Of a stretch of DNA of 64,000 nucleotides, positions 36,766 to 48,398 are shown piece after piece; position 1 is the first letter of the stretch; each line of letters starts with the position of its first letter. The notes under the pieces were generated by a model, which saw nothing but the letters and a program-made list of their open reading frames with translations, did not search any database and had not been told where the DNA came from. Made by a program: the position numbers and the translations under genes. Origin of the DNA: Lunularia cruciata (lineage: Eukaryota > Streptophyta > Marchantiopsida > Lunulariales > Lunulariaceae); the NCBI GenBank assembly GCA_948567375.1, contig OX419757.1, forward strand, positions 20,770,001-20,834,000. The letters are read 5' to 3'.

Positions 36766-36881
36766 CTTAACAGGACCTACCTTTGACTAGTGGACTTGTG
36801 TATACAATTTGATCCGGATCTGGCCGTCACCACCGTCTTAACAAGAGGAACAAAGTCTGGTAGTTATAATCTTGATCTTCC
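36766..36881 (+). repeat. Direct repeat, copy 1 (about 115 bp)
   Basis: Shares CTTAACAGGACCTAC, TTTGACTAGTGGA, TTTGATCCGGATCT and TCTTAACAAGAGGAAC with 36,987-37,094. The core GATCCGGATC (36,811-36,820) is a perfect 10-bp palindrome. No coding or terminal-repeat signature identifies it as a known transposon. Confidence 0.85.
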
Positions 36882-36986
36882 CAATGAAGTACACAATAGT
36901 TTACTCATCAGCAGCTCAAGCGAGGGACAAAAGTGTGATTGTGCAAGTCAAAGAGATATTCGTTCATACCATCCACCACCAACTTC

Positions 36987-37094
36987 CTTAACAGGACCTA
37001 CATTTGACTAGTGGATACATTTTGATCCGGATCTCCCCGTCACCAAAGTCTTAACAAGAGGAACAAAGTCTGGTATTTATAATCATGATCTTCC
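36987..37094 (+). repeat. Direct repeat, copy 2
   Basis: Second copy, with a 12-bp deletion or so relative to the first just before the palindrome (37,024-37,033). The two copies are about 220 bp apart from start to start and end with the same GATCTTCC. Confidence 0.85.
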
Positions 37095-37211
37095 TATCTG
37101 GGATTTCCATATTTGTCTCCAGAGTTTATCTCCATTTTCTTTACGAACTGAGCAGGGAAGACGTGCTTCCTGTTACGGTTCGGTTACTTTGAGTTAAAGG
37201 TTGGTGCAGAC

Positions 37212-37215
37212 AAAA
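37212..37215 (-). terminator. Pol III terminator of tRNA-Ala
   Basis: Reading along the minus strand, a run of four T follows the tRNA 3' end after seven other bases. This is the usual minimal RNA polymerase III stop signal. Confidence 0.6.
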
Positions 37216-37222
37216 TACAACG

Positions 37223-37295
37223 TGGAGATGCGGGGTATCGATCCCCGTGCCTCTCGCATGCTAAGCGAGCGCTCTACCATCTGAGCTACATCCCC
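37223..37295 (-). tRNA. tRNA-Ala (anticodon AGC)
   Basis: The 73-nt minus-strand sequence folds as a complete cloverleaf. The acceptor stem pairs GGGGATG with CATCTCC (one G-U type pair) followed by discriminator A. The D arm is GCTCAGATGGTAGAGC and contains the A box. The anticodon stem CTCGC/GCGAG encloses TTAGCAT with anticodon AGC. The T arm CGGGG ATCGATA CCCCG contains the B box. No CCA is encoded, as expected for a nuclear gene. No intron. The sequence is of the normal plant cytosolic type and looks functional. Confidence 0.97.
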
Positions 37296-38809
37296 TCTTG
37301 TCCTCCAAAGTAGATTTTATCTACATAATTTTACCCGTTAGAATAGTTTTGCTTACTAGAAGCATAAAATGCTGCCAAGTCCTTGAAGCTGCATAGATTC
37401 AATCATTTTGCATTAAGTTCTTTCATTATGCTGAAAGTACCACATTTTTGTCCCCTCAACATAGTTGCAGATGAGAACACTTTGCCAAGAAATTACACTC
37501 GGGACATTAGAGAGTGCACAGCGAGAGAACTCTGTAGACCATAGAAACTGCTAAAATGATTGGTCAGCAGCTTTTCTGGCAGAGAGAATGTTGGCGGATG
37601 AAATTCTGCAAATATATGGAGATAATTGTCACCACAAACATGGATTTAAGGGAGTGCGCGAGAGCTTATCATGTTAGGCGCCAGGGGTACCACTCTCACT
37701 CTCATACTTTGTTGCATATTTTAGACATTGTGTGTCCTGCTCTACAGAGGGCAGTGGCTGGTGCAATCCACAGAGAGCAATCACAGAGGTGATGCTTTTT
37801 TGGATGCTCTAGTTGTTTGTAGACCACACGACTTGCATAGCTTGGATATCTTAGGTGCAGTGGGGCAGATTTCTCATATAGACTATATTGGGGCTTAGCT
37901 CCATTTTACCTTTTTCATCTCTCTCTTGATTTAAGTGTTAGGCACACATGGTTTTCTAACCTTTATGATGAGAAAAATGCCCCACTATCCATGGTCACCA
38001 ATATGAAGTAGGTTGGAAAGGCTGTGCAAATTTGATTATATCCCAATTGAGATACAATTGAATACATCATGAGAAAATGTGAAAGCTCTCTCGTGAGTGT
38101 TCCATGTCAGGATTTCTACATCAAAAAGGCATAAACACAAAGGACACCATGGCTCACCATAGGACCAAGGATTCTAATTGGGTCTATGGTCTTCTCAAAG
38201 CTCAAGTCAGCAATGTATGGATTTATTGTCATGTATAAACATCAAGTATATAAGAGCATGCCACCAATTCCACTACGTTCCAACACCTCTTTAAGAGCTA
38301 TGCTCTTTTAATCATTGAATTAGTAGATTGAGTTATAACTGCAACCATAGAAACCCATTGATGTGCCTTTATGATATGATATTGACTTGGAATGTATGCA
38401 ATTGGGAGGGATTTTTGAATTCAATTCTCAAGATTTCACGATGACATATATTAAGCATTTAATACTTGAAATGAAGCAAAAGAATTCTAGGCTCAACAGA
38501 ATAGCTTACTTGGTTTGATGGTAGCCATAGAATATAATTAGATCTAGACTAGAACTAATCTACTTGGAGTACCAACTTAGTAATTCTTTTATATGTACTT
38601 TGGGATGAGAAATGCAAAGAAGACATATTTATCTCAAATACTCATTTTCATACCAATTGATTTATGGTATTCAAACTTGATCACAAGAATTTCTTGATGA
38701 GGGTGTTTGCAGTTTGCTCATGTGTGAAATGAATATGGTGAACAAAAACTTAATTTGATATTAAATCCTCCCTAACAAAGTGATGGTGCATTAAAGTGAA
38801 GAGAAAGTG
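37296..38809. other. Transition from gene island to repeat DNA, no gene seen
   Basis: Up to about 37,900 the composition is island-like; beyond that it returns to the AT-rich, stop-rich texture of decayed repeats. No domain could be recognised. The 78-codon frame at 37,556 is not supported by anything else. Confidence 0.45.
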
Positions 38810-39150
38810 TCACAATGTCACATTTTGTTTATTGTTAGGTATCTTACCTCTTAGGTAGGAACTACTCTTAGAAGAGGGTAGTGTCACACGTTATGGCACA
38901 TTGCAGAAAATTCAAAATCATTCTCATGAATGATTCATACCAAATGGTGCTCTTGAAGGTGATGGTTCAGTCTACACCTAAATTTCAAGTGGCACCAAAG
39001 GTCTATACCTTGAAGTTACCTATGGTTTGCATACTACAATGCTTGTGATAACATTCTACCCTTCACTAGAGATGGCATTCCTTGTAACATTGCAGGTTTG
39101 TGACAAGCTAGACGTTTTGTTATATGTGGTACTTTACAATACTCCCAATC
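38810..39150 (-). repeat. LTR-like module, copy 3 (partial)
   Basis: Weaker but ordered similarity to 1,968-2,700 and 16,947-17,700. CCTCTTAGGTAGGAACTAC with AGAAGAGGGTAGTG at 38,848-38,885 matches CTCTTGGGTAGAAACCAC with AGAAGAGAGCAA in copy 2. CATTCTACCCTTCACTA at about 39,052 matches CATTCCACCCCTCCACTA. The start and right edge are approximate. Confidence 0.5.
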
Positions 39151-39199
39151 CTTCAGTTCTTGAGCCTTCAAAACCCTAGGGATCCCCTACCCTAGTCAA

Positions 39200-40065
39200 G
39201 CTTGGATGCACCTCCGTACTCCGATACCTATGTTCCTAATTCAAATTCCTCACCACAACTCAATCAAGCTATCATCAAACATACAAAACATAGACATCAA
39301 TGCCCATCATGGAGGTCCCCATGCATCTATCTCAATGATAGAATCCATTTCATGCACACAAAGACATTCAGATAGAGTAGACATGAACTTGGATGAAAGT
39401 TAGAACTTTGAACCTTGTTACTTTGGGGCTAATCTCTTATACTTCTAAAACACAATGATGGGGCAAATCCAATGACCACTAATTAACTCTACTCCTATCA
39501 ATATTAACCCTAGTGTAATTCCATGATTTGATGCTCTTCTCTCTCCTTGAAGGTTTGATAGGTCATCTCTACTTGTGAGGCCTAAAGTCATACCATGGTC
39601 ACTTCCTCCTTCATCATGGTGATCTTTGCATCTTGAGTGCATATTTTCTCCTCTTGTGCCTTCTTGAACATCACAAATGCTTGCTCATGCTGATTGGCTA
39701 CTATCTTTAGCACCCTGATCTTGGCTTTTGCCAACCGCAATTCAATATTGTGCTTTGTCTAGCATTTGTTCTTGTCCTTCTTCCACTAGTTACCAATAGT
39801 GGACAAGTAGACATGCTACTCTCTCTTCTTCTTCATCTTGGTTTCCTTAGCCTCAAGTTCCTTCTCCAACTCATGTACTCTTTGTGTAATGGAACTCATG
39901 GCTTGCTTCTTCAATGTTGCCACTTCTTCACGAGCTTGAATAATCTCCTTGTGGGTTCATGATAGTTGCTTTTGGCCCTCTATATTGTCCCTTTCCACCT
40001 TCTATACCATTTTGTGCAGAACATCTACATGGTTTTTGGGTTGTTCACTTTGGGATGAAGCTTGT
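39200..40065 (-). pseudogene. Broken coiled-coil ORF, copy 3
   Basis: The minus strand has a heptad-rich segment (about 39,960-39,640) with IIQAREEVATLKKQAMSS, RVHELEKELEAKETKMKKK and KAKIRVLKIVANQHEQAF, interrupted by stops. As in the other two places, a coiled-coil ORF lies directly upstream of the LTR-like module. Direct residue similarity to copies 1 and 2 is weak, so homology is inferred mainly from position and type. It is cut at 40,065 by the LTR of the next element. Confidence 0.45.
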
Positions 40066-40467
40066 TGTAAAAGACCAAGGAGAGAAATAAGAGATTGGAG
40101 AATCGGAGTAAAAGATGACATTGGGATTTTCAAGTGAGGGAAAATCCAAAATGCCTAGCTTGAGCTTGGTTTGAGTATTTATAGGTAACCTTGGCACAAG
40201 ACTCCCAAGGAGCTTACAAGAAAGGTTCCTTCTAGGAGCGGTGTTGCTTTGAGTTCAAGCTAAGCTAGCCGTCAGCTTGGCATACAAGTTACTCTACATT
40301 TGGGACGTTCCTAAAAGGTTCATGTGTGCTTCTAGAATATTCTACCCACAAGCTTTCTTGATGCTTCTAGCTTATTCTTAGGCTACTTCTACTTCTTTTT
40401 TCTATATTAACTTGGACTACTAACTCATTAGTTTCAACAACTTATTTGCTAACTCTATATTATTACA
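40066..40467 (-). repeat. 3' LTR of the minus fragment (402 bp)
   Basis: Plus-strand sequence starts TGTAAAAGACCAAGG and ends TATTACA. In element orientation it reads TGTAATA...CTTTTACA with a TATA box CTATAAATAC (about 40,182). The same LTR family occurs at 44,265, 48,399, 51,204, 56,398 and 60,187. Confidence 0.88.
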
Positions 40468-41546
40468 TATTCCCTCGTCTCTAGGTGATGTCCTCATAAC
40501 CATGGAATCTTTGAATTCTTATAGGATATTTTCTGTATTGTGGAGGTAAGAAAGAAGCTTCCATGTGGCATTGTGAAGGGGATGCCTTTTTCAAAAGACC
40601 TTATATTTATTGTGTTGTTGGCAGCCATGTTGGATGTCACACTATGCAAGCATACAATCAACTTCATATTCTTCATGATTTTTCACAAGGATGGGAGGAA
40701 GAGGGGGTTGGACACAAGTGGAAAAGGCAGATGTGTTAGAAATAATGGATTTTAATTTTGAAACATTGAAGACAAATGGATCCACATATGACTAGGAAGA
40801 ACAAGTAGGTTGAGTAATCTCAAATGGACCTATCCAATTGAGAGCAAGTTTATAGATTTTGGTATTGAGTGGGAGAGGAAGGTTATTGGATGAAAGCATG
40901 AACTTATTACCTAGTTGAAAGGTGAGATTACAAGGATGTTTATTAGCATATTTCATTTGTCAATTTTGAGCAACAAGAACACAAGACTTGGCTTGGCGGA
41001 AGGATTAAGATAACATGGACAAGAAGGTAGAAGTATGTAGGACTTGAGATGGTGGAGGAGCAAGAAGAGAATTTAGAGAAAGTGGATCTTGGCTAAAATT
41101 AAGGAAGAAGGGGGAGAATCCAATGCTTGCTTGCTTGCTTGCTTGGAGTTATTGTAGGTAAATCAACTATCGCAAGACATTCATCCCAATTGGTATGAAG
41201 AACATTGACAAAGTCATGAAGCATATCTTCCAAGGTGTGATTTGCACATTTGGTTTGCATATCATTTTGAGGATGATATACCATGGACAAAGCAAGCTTG
41301 GTATTGAGTAGCTCAAAGAATGCTTGCCAAAATTTTCCGGTGAATCAAGGATCATGGTCAAAGATGAGTACACAAGGCATCCTATGATACTTGAAGACAT
41401 TGTAAAAGTAGATCTAGGCCAATGTTGGAGCATCTATTATATCAAAGGTTGATGCCAAATAGATTTGCTTACTAAGCTTATCTACAAAGACCGTGATTGT
41501 TATGTGACCTTGCTTTGTCTTGGGCAAGGATGTGATGAGATCTAAG
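40066..41546 (-). mobile_element. Chromovirus fragment, minus 3' half (integrase end plus LTR)
   Basis: On the minus strand, from about 41,546, integrase core remnants (FVDKLSKQIYLAST-like, then MVYHPQND with HTLEDMLHDFVNVLHTNWDEC at 41,290-41,190) are followed by a frameshifted chromodomain (ATWKLLSYLHN-like, about 40,540), a purine tract (40,482-40,468) and a 3' LTR. Everything upstream of the integrase core is missing. The right edge meets a plus-strand fragment of the same family at about 41,547. Confidence 0.75.
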
Positions 41547-44500
41547 CTCAAAGAAATGGATTTACAAAGGAATTAGATTTTGCTATCAAGCCAGTGATTG
41601 GAAGTAGATTGATGATGGTAGATGGTAAGTTTTGCATTTGTACCTTATATCTTGTTATATTCAAAATTGAGAAAGAGTATTTGGAGTGTATGAGGTTTAT
41701 AGTGCACCTCTACATTATGATATTATTTTAGGTTTGCCTTGGCTTGAATATCATAAGGTCCAATTGATTAGATGTGATAAAAAATTCAATGACAACACCA
41801 AGGTAAGAATTACCATTTAGGTTATCTTGCACCTTTGAATAAGACCTAAGAATAATCAATCCCAAGATGGGAAGTTTGTTAGTAAAACAACCATAGGGTA
41901 AGATTTGAAGGAAGATATTCTTATTTTTGCAATATGGATCAAGCCAACTTTGCATGGAGAATGTGATGAGGGCTAGAAACCTCATCAAGCAATGGTTGAT
42001 CAAAAGTTTAAGAGTTTGCACATGTGTTTCTAGATGATCTGCCAAAGACGTTCCCCTGATTGTGGTATGCCTTTCAAGATTGAATTATTGCCAAGAAGTA
42101 CTCTAATGAGTAGACCCATCTATCAGCTTTCTCCTTTGTTTCAAGATTGAGTTATTGCCAAGAAGTACTTTGATGAGTAGACCAATCTATCAGCTTTCTC
42201 CTTTGTTTCAAGATTGAGTTATTGCCAAGAAGTACTTTGATGAGGAGACCAATCTATCAGCTCTCACCAAGGAGTTGGAAGGGCTTTGAAAAACTAAACA
42301 ATAATAAATTTGTTGGAGAATGATTTCATACAATATAGTACATCTTCTTGGGGAGCATTGGTACTATTTATCTCACAAAAGGATGGAGAACTATTATATT
42401 GCAATAAGAATTTCTAGATGGGTTACATCCCATTGCTTTTATGTCTAGTCAACTAAACACTGTAGAAAAGACTTACTCTATTTGAGATCAAGAACAACTA
42501 GCAATAAAATATGCCACTCAGGTATAGAGGCATTACCTCTTGGAGAAACAAGTGATCATACAAACCCTTGTTGTAGACATTACATTTGGAACACATGAAG
42601 AATCAACATCATTGATGGAAGGAACAACTACAATTATTTAATATCAAGCTTAAGTACAAACTTGGCAAGTTCCATGTCATCCTTGATGCCCTTATCATGA
42701 TGACTTGATTTGAATAATTTTCTTGAATCACTCATAAAAATAATAATTACAATAGTGTCAATTGACTCAAAAGTCCAGATCAATTTTAGGACTCCTTATA
42801 GGAAGATCCATTCTTTTAGTTGGTATAAGGTCATTTTGCAGCACATGATGAGGAATACAACACTTTCTCTTTCAAGGAAGGCCTTCTATTCAATGAGAAT
42901 TGGATTTATGTTCTAACCAAGGGTTATTTATGACTTGTGCACTTTCAGGAGGCCCATGACTTACCAATAGCTGGTCACATGGGTGTAGAGAAGACCTTGG
43001 GCACCTTACAATACCAATGGTGATGGTCCGACATGGCATAAGTCAATGGTGATTTTCCAACATGATTTGTTGTCCAATCTTCTGAGAGTGGTCATTGCAA
43101 CAAGGCCAATAACCAAAAACGGAGTAGACTCCTTCAACCACTTCCCATCCCATTTGCTTGATGAGATCACTTGAGCTTAGATCTTATCACATCCTTGACC
43201 AAGACAAAGCAAGGTCACATAACAATCATGGTGTTTGTGGATAAGCTTAGTAAGCAAATCATTTGGCATCAACCTTTGATATAGTAGATACTCCAACATT
43301 GGCTTAGATCTACTTTGACAATGTCTTCAAGTATCATAAGATGCCTCATATACTCATCTTTGATCATGATCCTTGATTCATTAGAAAATTTTGGCAAGCA
43401 TTCTTCCAACTACTTGGCACCAAGCTTTCTTTGTCCATGGCCAATCTTCCTCAAACTGATGAGCAAATCAAACATAAATTCACACTTTGGAAGATATGCT
43501 TTATGCCTTTGTCAATGTTCACCATTCTAGTTGGGATGAATGTCTTGTAGTTGTTGAGTTTGCCTACAATAACTCCAAGCAGGCAAGCATTTGATTCTCT
43601 TTGTTCTTCTTTAATTTTAGCCAAGACCCACTTATTCTAGATCCCTTCTTTCTCCTCCTCTATCTCATATCCCTCATACTTTGACCTTCTTGACCATAAT
43701 ATCTCAATCCTTACAAAAAGCCAAATCTCATCTCCTTGTTGCTCAAAGTTGTCAAAAACAATACATAGACCAACATCATCATGATCCACCTTTCAACTTG
43801 CTGATAAGGTTGAGCTTTCTTTTAGTAACCAACCCCTCACACTTGATACCCAAGTTCATAAACTTACTCCTAATTGGATAGGTCCATTTGATGTCACCCA
43901 AATTGTTTCTCCTGTTGCTTATTGACTTGCCTTGCCTTGTCACATGCAAATCCACCATGTCTTTCATGTTTACAAGTTGAAATATTTGTTTCTAATCCAT
44001 CTTCCTTTTCCTCTTATGCCAACCCTTGCCTTTCTCATCTGTATCAACAATTATGAAGAGTATTAAGTTGATTGTATCTTTGCAAGTCGTCACATTCAAC
44101 ATGGCCGCCAACAACATATTGAGTACAAAGTCTTTTGGAAAGGGCATCCCCTTCATGATGCTACTTAGGAGCTTCTTTCTCAACTCCACAATGCACAAAT
44201 GACCATCTAGGATTTTGAAGCTTCCATGGTGATGAGGATATTATCAACTAGGAGTGGGGGAATATATAACAATATGGAATTTACAGATGAGTTATTTGAG
44301 ATTAAAGTAGCAAATAGACCCAATTAGTCAAGAATTATAAGAATATAATCTTAGAAGCATCTAGGAAGCTACTTGGTACCTTCCAAGTATCAAATAATGT
44401 AAATGCCAAGTGGTGACTTCTAGGAAGAAGCTTATTGGGAAGCTTCCTGACAAGTTTAGCTTGCATACCAAGTAGGCAATTTCTAGAAAGAAACTTAAAA

Positions 44501-44679
44501 AAAAACTTGCATGTTAGCTTAGCTTACATGCTAAGAAGGTGGCTTCTAGGAAGCTTCTTGGGAAGATTCTCAAGAGCCTTGTATTTTTCCTATAAATACC
44601 AAAGCCCAAGCTCATACTAGGCATTTGGAATCCCCTCATTTAAGAGTCCCAATGTGATCTTCCAATGTGGTCTTTTACA
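41547..44679 (+). mobile_element. Chromovirus fragment, plus 3' part (protease to LTR)
   Basis: Plus-strand relics run from the protease region (SRLMMVDG, about 41,600; LYIMILF*VCLGL, about 41,710) through an RT stub (FKIELLPRSTLMSRPIYQLSP, about 42,070, with the 58-bp piece around it present three times to 42,265) and GALVLFISQKDGELL (42,350). It then jumps to RNase H, so the RT palm and thumb are deleted. Integrase follows (43,230-43,960: KFWQAFFQLLGTKLSLSMAN), then a chromodomain with HIEYKVFWKGHPLHDAT (44,100-44,160), a purine tract (44,250-44,264) and a 3' LTR. Many stops. Confidence 0.78.
44265..44679 (+). repeat. 3' LTR of the plus fragment (415 bp)
   Basis: It starts TATAACAATATGG (TG decayed to TA) next to a purine tract, has CTATAAATACC at about 44,591 and ends CTTTTACA. 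The right flank is element J integrase sequence, with no target duplication visible (CTTGT at the far left of the composite, CAATC here). Confidence 0.85.
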
Positions 44680-46760
44680 CAATCAATGTGGTGAACATTG
44701 ACAAAAGCACATCTCCTCCAAAGTGCAATTTTCTTGTTTTTTTTGTCCATCAATTTGAGGATGACAAGTTGTAGACAATGCAAACTTGGTACCAAGGAGT
44801 TTGAAAAGTTCTTGCCAAAATTTACCAATAAAGCAAGGATTTAGATCAGAGATGAGAACCCTTTGCATCCCAATATGGTTGAAGATGGTATCAAAGTAGC
44901 TCTAGGCCAATATTAGAGCAGCAATTTTATCCATGGTAGGAGCTAAATGAATTTTCTTGCTGAGCTTATCAACAAAGACTACAATGGTTGTATGGCCGTG
45001 GTTTGTCTTTGGCAAGGATGTGATGAGGTCAAAGCTTACACATTCCTAATGTGTAGATGGAATTGGTAGTGCTTGAAGGAGTTCACTTGGCTTTTTGTTA
45101 TTATCTTTGTTGCATTGGCAGCTCTCACAAGATTTGACAAACTCTCAAACCTCTTGTGCCATGTTGGGCCACCACCATTTCCATTGTAGGGTACCCAAAG
45201 TCTTGTCCACACCCATGTGACCAATGATTGGTAAGTCATGGGCCTCTTGAAACTGCACAAGTCATAGATCATCCTTGGTTAAAACATAAATATGACTCAT
45301 AGAATAGAAGGTCTTCCTTGAAGCAAAAAGTGTTGTATTCCTTGCCATGTGCTTCAAGATGACCTTGTACCAACTAAAAGAAGGGACCTTGCTATAAAGT
45401 GATCCTAGAATTGATTTGGGCTTTTGAGTCAATTAACACTACTATAATTGCTATTGTTATAAGAGATTCAAGAAGAGTCTTCAAATCAGGTCATCATGAT
45501 AAGGGCACCGGGATGACATGGAACTTGCAAATTTTGTACTCAAGCTTGATATTAAAAAATTTTAATTTTTCTTCCCATCAATGATGTTGACTCTTCACGT
45601 GCTCCAAATGGAAGATCTTCAACAAAGGTTTGTGATCAACTTGCATGATCACTTGTTTCTCCAAGAGATAATATTTCCATACCTTTGTGACAATACCATT
45701 GCTATTTGTTCTTGATCTCAAGCAAAGAAAGTCCTTTTTATGGTCCTTAATTTGGTGAGATATATAATGGGATGTAATTTATTTGGAAATTCTTGTTGCA
45801 ACATGACTCCAATCCTAGAGTTAGAAATATTAAAGTCAACCACACAATGTAGTTGAAGATCATATTGTTAAAAGATGGGTCATGAAGACACCATATGCTT
45901 TAGTTTCTTGAATGCTTCTTTATGCTTGGTGGTCTATTGAAAGGTTGATGTCTTCCCCAAGAGATTAATCAATGGTGTGGCCACATGCACATAGTAGTGG
46001 ATGAATAGTTGGTATAAACTTGCCAATCCATTAAATGCCCATAGTTCTATTGCATCCTTAGAAGTAGACCAATTAGTAATGAATTTGATTTTCTCTTCTT
46101 CCATCTTGATTTCCTTTGGTGAGACCTTATAACCAAGAAGATAACTTATTTTTACCAAAAGGCACACTTTGACTTCTTGCAATAAAACTTCTATTGGTGA
46201 AGTCATCTTAGGGATTTCTTGTACATGATTTTTGTGTTTTACCTCCATCTTATTATAGATTAAAATATCATCTAAAAACACCATCATGTATTGATCCAAT
46301 AGCCCATCCAACACTTGATGTACTTGATCCATGAATATTATCAAAATATTAATGAGTCCAAAAGGTAAAACTCTCCATTCAAAATACCCAAACCTTGTGC
46401 AAAAGGCAATTTTGCACATCCTTGCTATCAATGTGGAATTTTCCAATAGCCGCTTTGAAGATCCAACTTATAGAAGTATCATGCTTCACTCAATTGATCC
46501 AACAAGTCATCAATTTTAGGCAAGAGATATGCATTCTTAATGGTTTGCTTATTAAGGCCATAGTAGTTAATATAGAATCAAAGTCCTTCATCCTTCTTTG
46601 GTATAGGATTAGTAGTGCTCCCCAATGAGATGTACTATATTATATGAAATCCTTCTCCAACAACTTGGTTAGTGTTAAGTGAAGCTCTTCTAACTCCTTT
46701 AGTGAGGGCTTATAGATTGGTTTATTCACATAAGTACTACTTTGCAAGAATTAGATCTTG
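44680..46760 (-). pseudogene. Element J RT, RNase H and integrase remnant
   Basis: RT is open over 170 residues (46,446-45,934): FGYFEWRVLPFGLINILIIF, VFLDDILIYNK (catalytic Asp pair kept), YLLGYKVSPKEIKMEEEKI and FNGLASLYQLFIHYYVHVA. RNase H relics lie at 45,900-45,400. The integrase HHCC appears frameshifted as LVTWVWTRLWVPYNGNGG and SCESCQCNKDNNK-like sequence (45,250-45,090), then the core as KFWQELFKLLGTKFALSTT with HPQIDGQ (44,840-44,740). N-terminal RT between 46,450 and 46,760 is full of stops. Confidence 0.8.
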
Positions 46761-46959
46761 AAAAGCATACCTTGATTAGAAGGTAAGCCTTTTAAAAGAT
46801 TGGGAAATACATCTAAAAATGCTTGCATTATTTAATCAACCATTGCTTGTTGAAGTTGCTTACCCTCATCAAATTTTCCTCGTGAAATTAGCTTGATCCA
46901 CATAGCAAAAACATAACTTTCTCCAAAGCTTGCTCTATTGTTGCTATATTTACAAACTT

Positions 46960-48058
46960 CTTATCTTGGGACAGACTATTCTTATTATATCTTACTCAAA
47001 AGTGCTAGATAATCTAATCAATAATTATTGCTTTGCATTGTACTTGAACTTGTCATTGGATCCAATCAAATTAAATCTTATGATGACATTCAAGCTAAGG
47101 TAGACCTAGAATGACATTGTAGTATAAGGGAGTCACTACAAACCTCATACTCTCTAAATACTTCTTCCCAATCTTGAATGTATCATGATGTGAGGCATGG
47201 AATAAATTTTTTTTTTTCATCCACCATCATCAAACTACCACCAAATATTGGCTTGATAGGAGTACATAACTCCTTTGTTAATTGCATAGACATGTAATTC
47301 TAAGAATTTCCACAATCAACCAAAATCTTACAACAATAATTGGATATCATACTTTGCAAGTGTATCAAACTTGCATTGGTCAAGCTTTGAATCCCATTGG
47401 AACAAATCAAGTCCTTAGTAAGTGGCTTGATAACTCCTATTAGGATTCTTTGTTTCCTTGGTGCTCATATTCTAGGAACTCTGTTTGGGCAATGGGTCCA
47501 TCCATTGCTAGTTCAAATTGAAGCCCCTCATAAATTGATCTAGAGTTTCACCTTCTAGTATCTTTGGAATTTGCATTGTGATGTTTTGGAATTAAGTGAT
47601 GTAGCTCCTCATTGCACCAAATTGCTTCAATTTTGTCAATCTATCTTGTGTGGCTTGTATAGCCTTTACCACTTGGAATCTCCCAATTATTTCACTCTTG
47701 AATTTTTCCCACGTCAAGATTAGTGCAAAAAACTGCCATTGAGCTTTCTCCATGAGGAATCACCACCATAGTTTTGCCACTCTATCTAATTGGCTCGAAG
47801 CCAAAAGAATCTATCTCCATTCATGTTGAATATTGTAGCTTTAAAATAAATTTTGTAATCAAAGAAAAACTTCTCCACTACACATAAGAGATTTTTACCT
47901 TCAAATGCCTTTGGCTTTAGAAATTGAATTCACTTTTCTCCTTCTTTAAGTGATACTCTCTGTATGTACTCTTGTTGATGATCTCTTTCTTCCAATAATC
48001 AAGTAAGGTGCTCAATTTGTTATTATATAGCAATGATAAATTTGGGCATTGCCTCCAT
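46960..48058 (-). pseudogene. Element J gag and protease remnant
   Basis: Gag runs leftward from the ATG next to the (TAC)n tract (about 48,056) with broken frames to about 47,420. Protease relics follow: ILVDCGNS-like at about 47,320, MQLTKELCTPIKPIFGG (47,290) and SLMMVD (47,230). The catalytic DSG appears as DCG. The linker between gag and protease (about 47,400) is an uninterrupted version of the site into which element K inserted in element L. Confidence 0.65.
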
Positions 48059-48059
48059 G

Positions 48060-48095
48060 ACTACTACTACTACTACTACTACAACAACTACTACA

Positions 48096-48135
<40 letters not shown>
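48060..48135. repeat. (ACT)n trinucleotide microsatellite
   Basis: About 76 bp of ACT/CTA repeats with two short interruptions (ACAACA). It lies immediately upstream of the element J gag start, where elements K and L have only TAGTAACC and TAATAATAG. Confidence 0.95.
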
Positions 48136-48398
48136 GAACATCAAACTACTTACTTGCAATTATCTAATTTAACACACAGATGCAACATGTCCACAACTCC
48201 TTATAAGTTACAATTGGAAATATCAATATTTCATTGGACAAGGTGCTTGTGTTCAAATATTTCTACCCAAAGCGTGAAATGATGACCTATGTGAAATGAT
48301 GCGTTGGTAGTATATAGATACTAAAATCCCCATGGGTTGGGACAAATAGATTTGGTGGCCTATAGATTCCATCTATCCCATTTTTTCTCTTATATCAA

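Noticed and set aside
36766-37094. Direct repeats as a short LTR pair
   Set aside because: No TG...CA ends, no primer site or purine tract, and no internal coding relic; kept only as an unclassified repeat.
48060-48135. Regular repeat considered as an array element
   Set aside because: The unit is three bases, so it is a simple microsatellite, not a CRISPR or satellite array.
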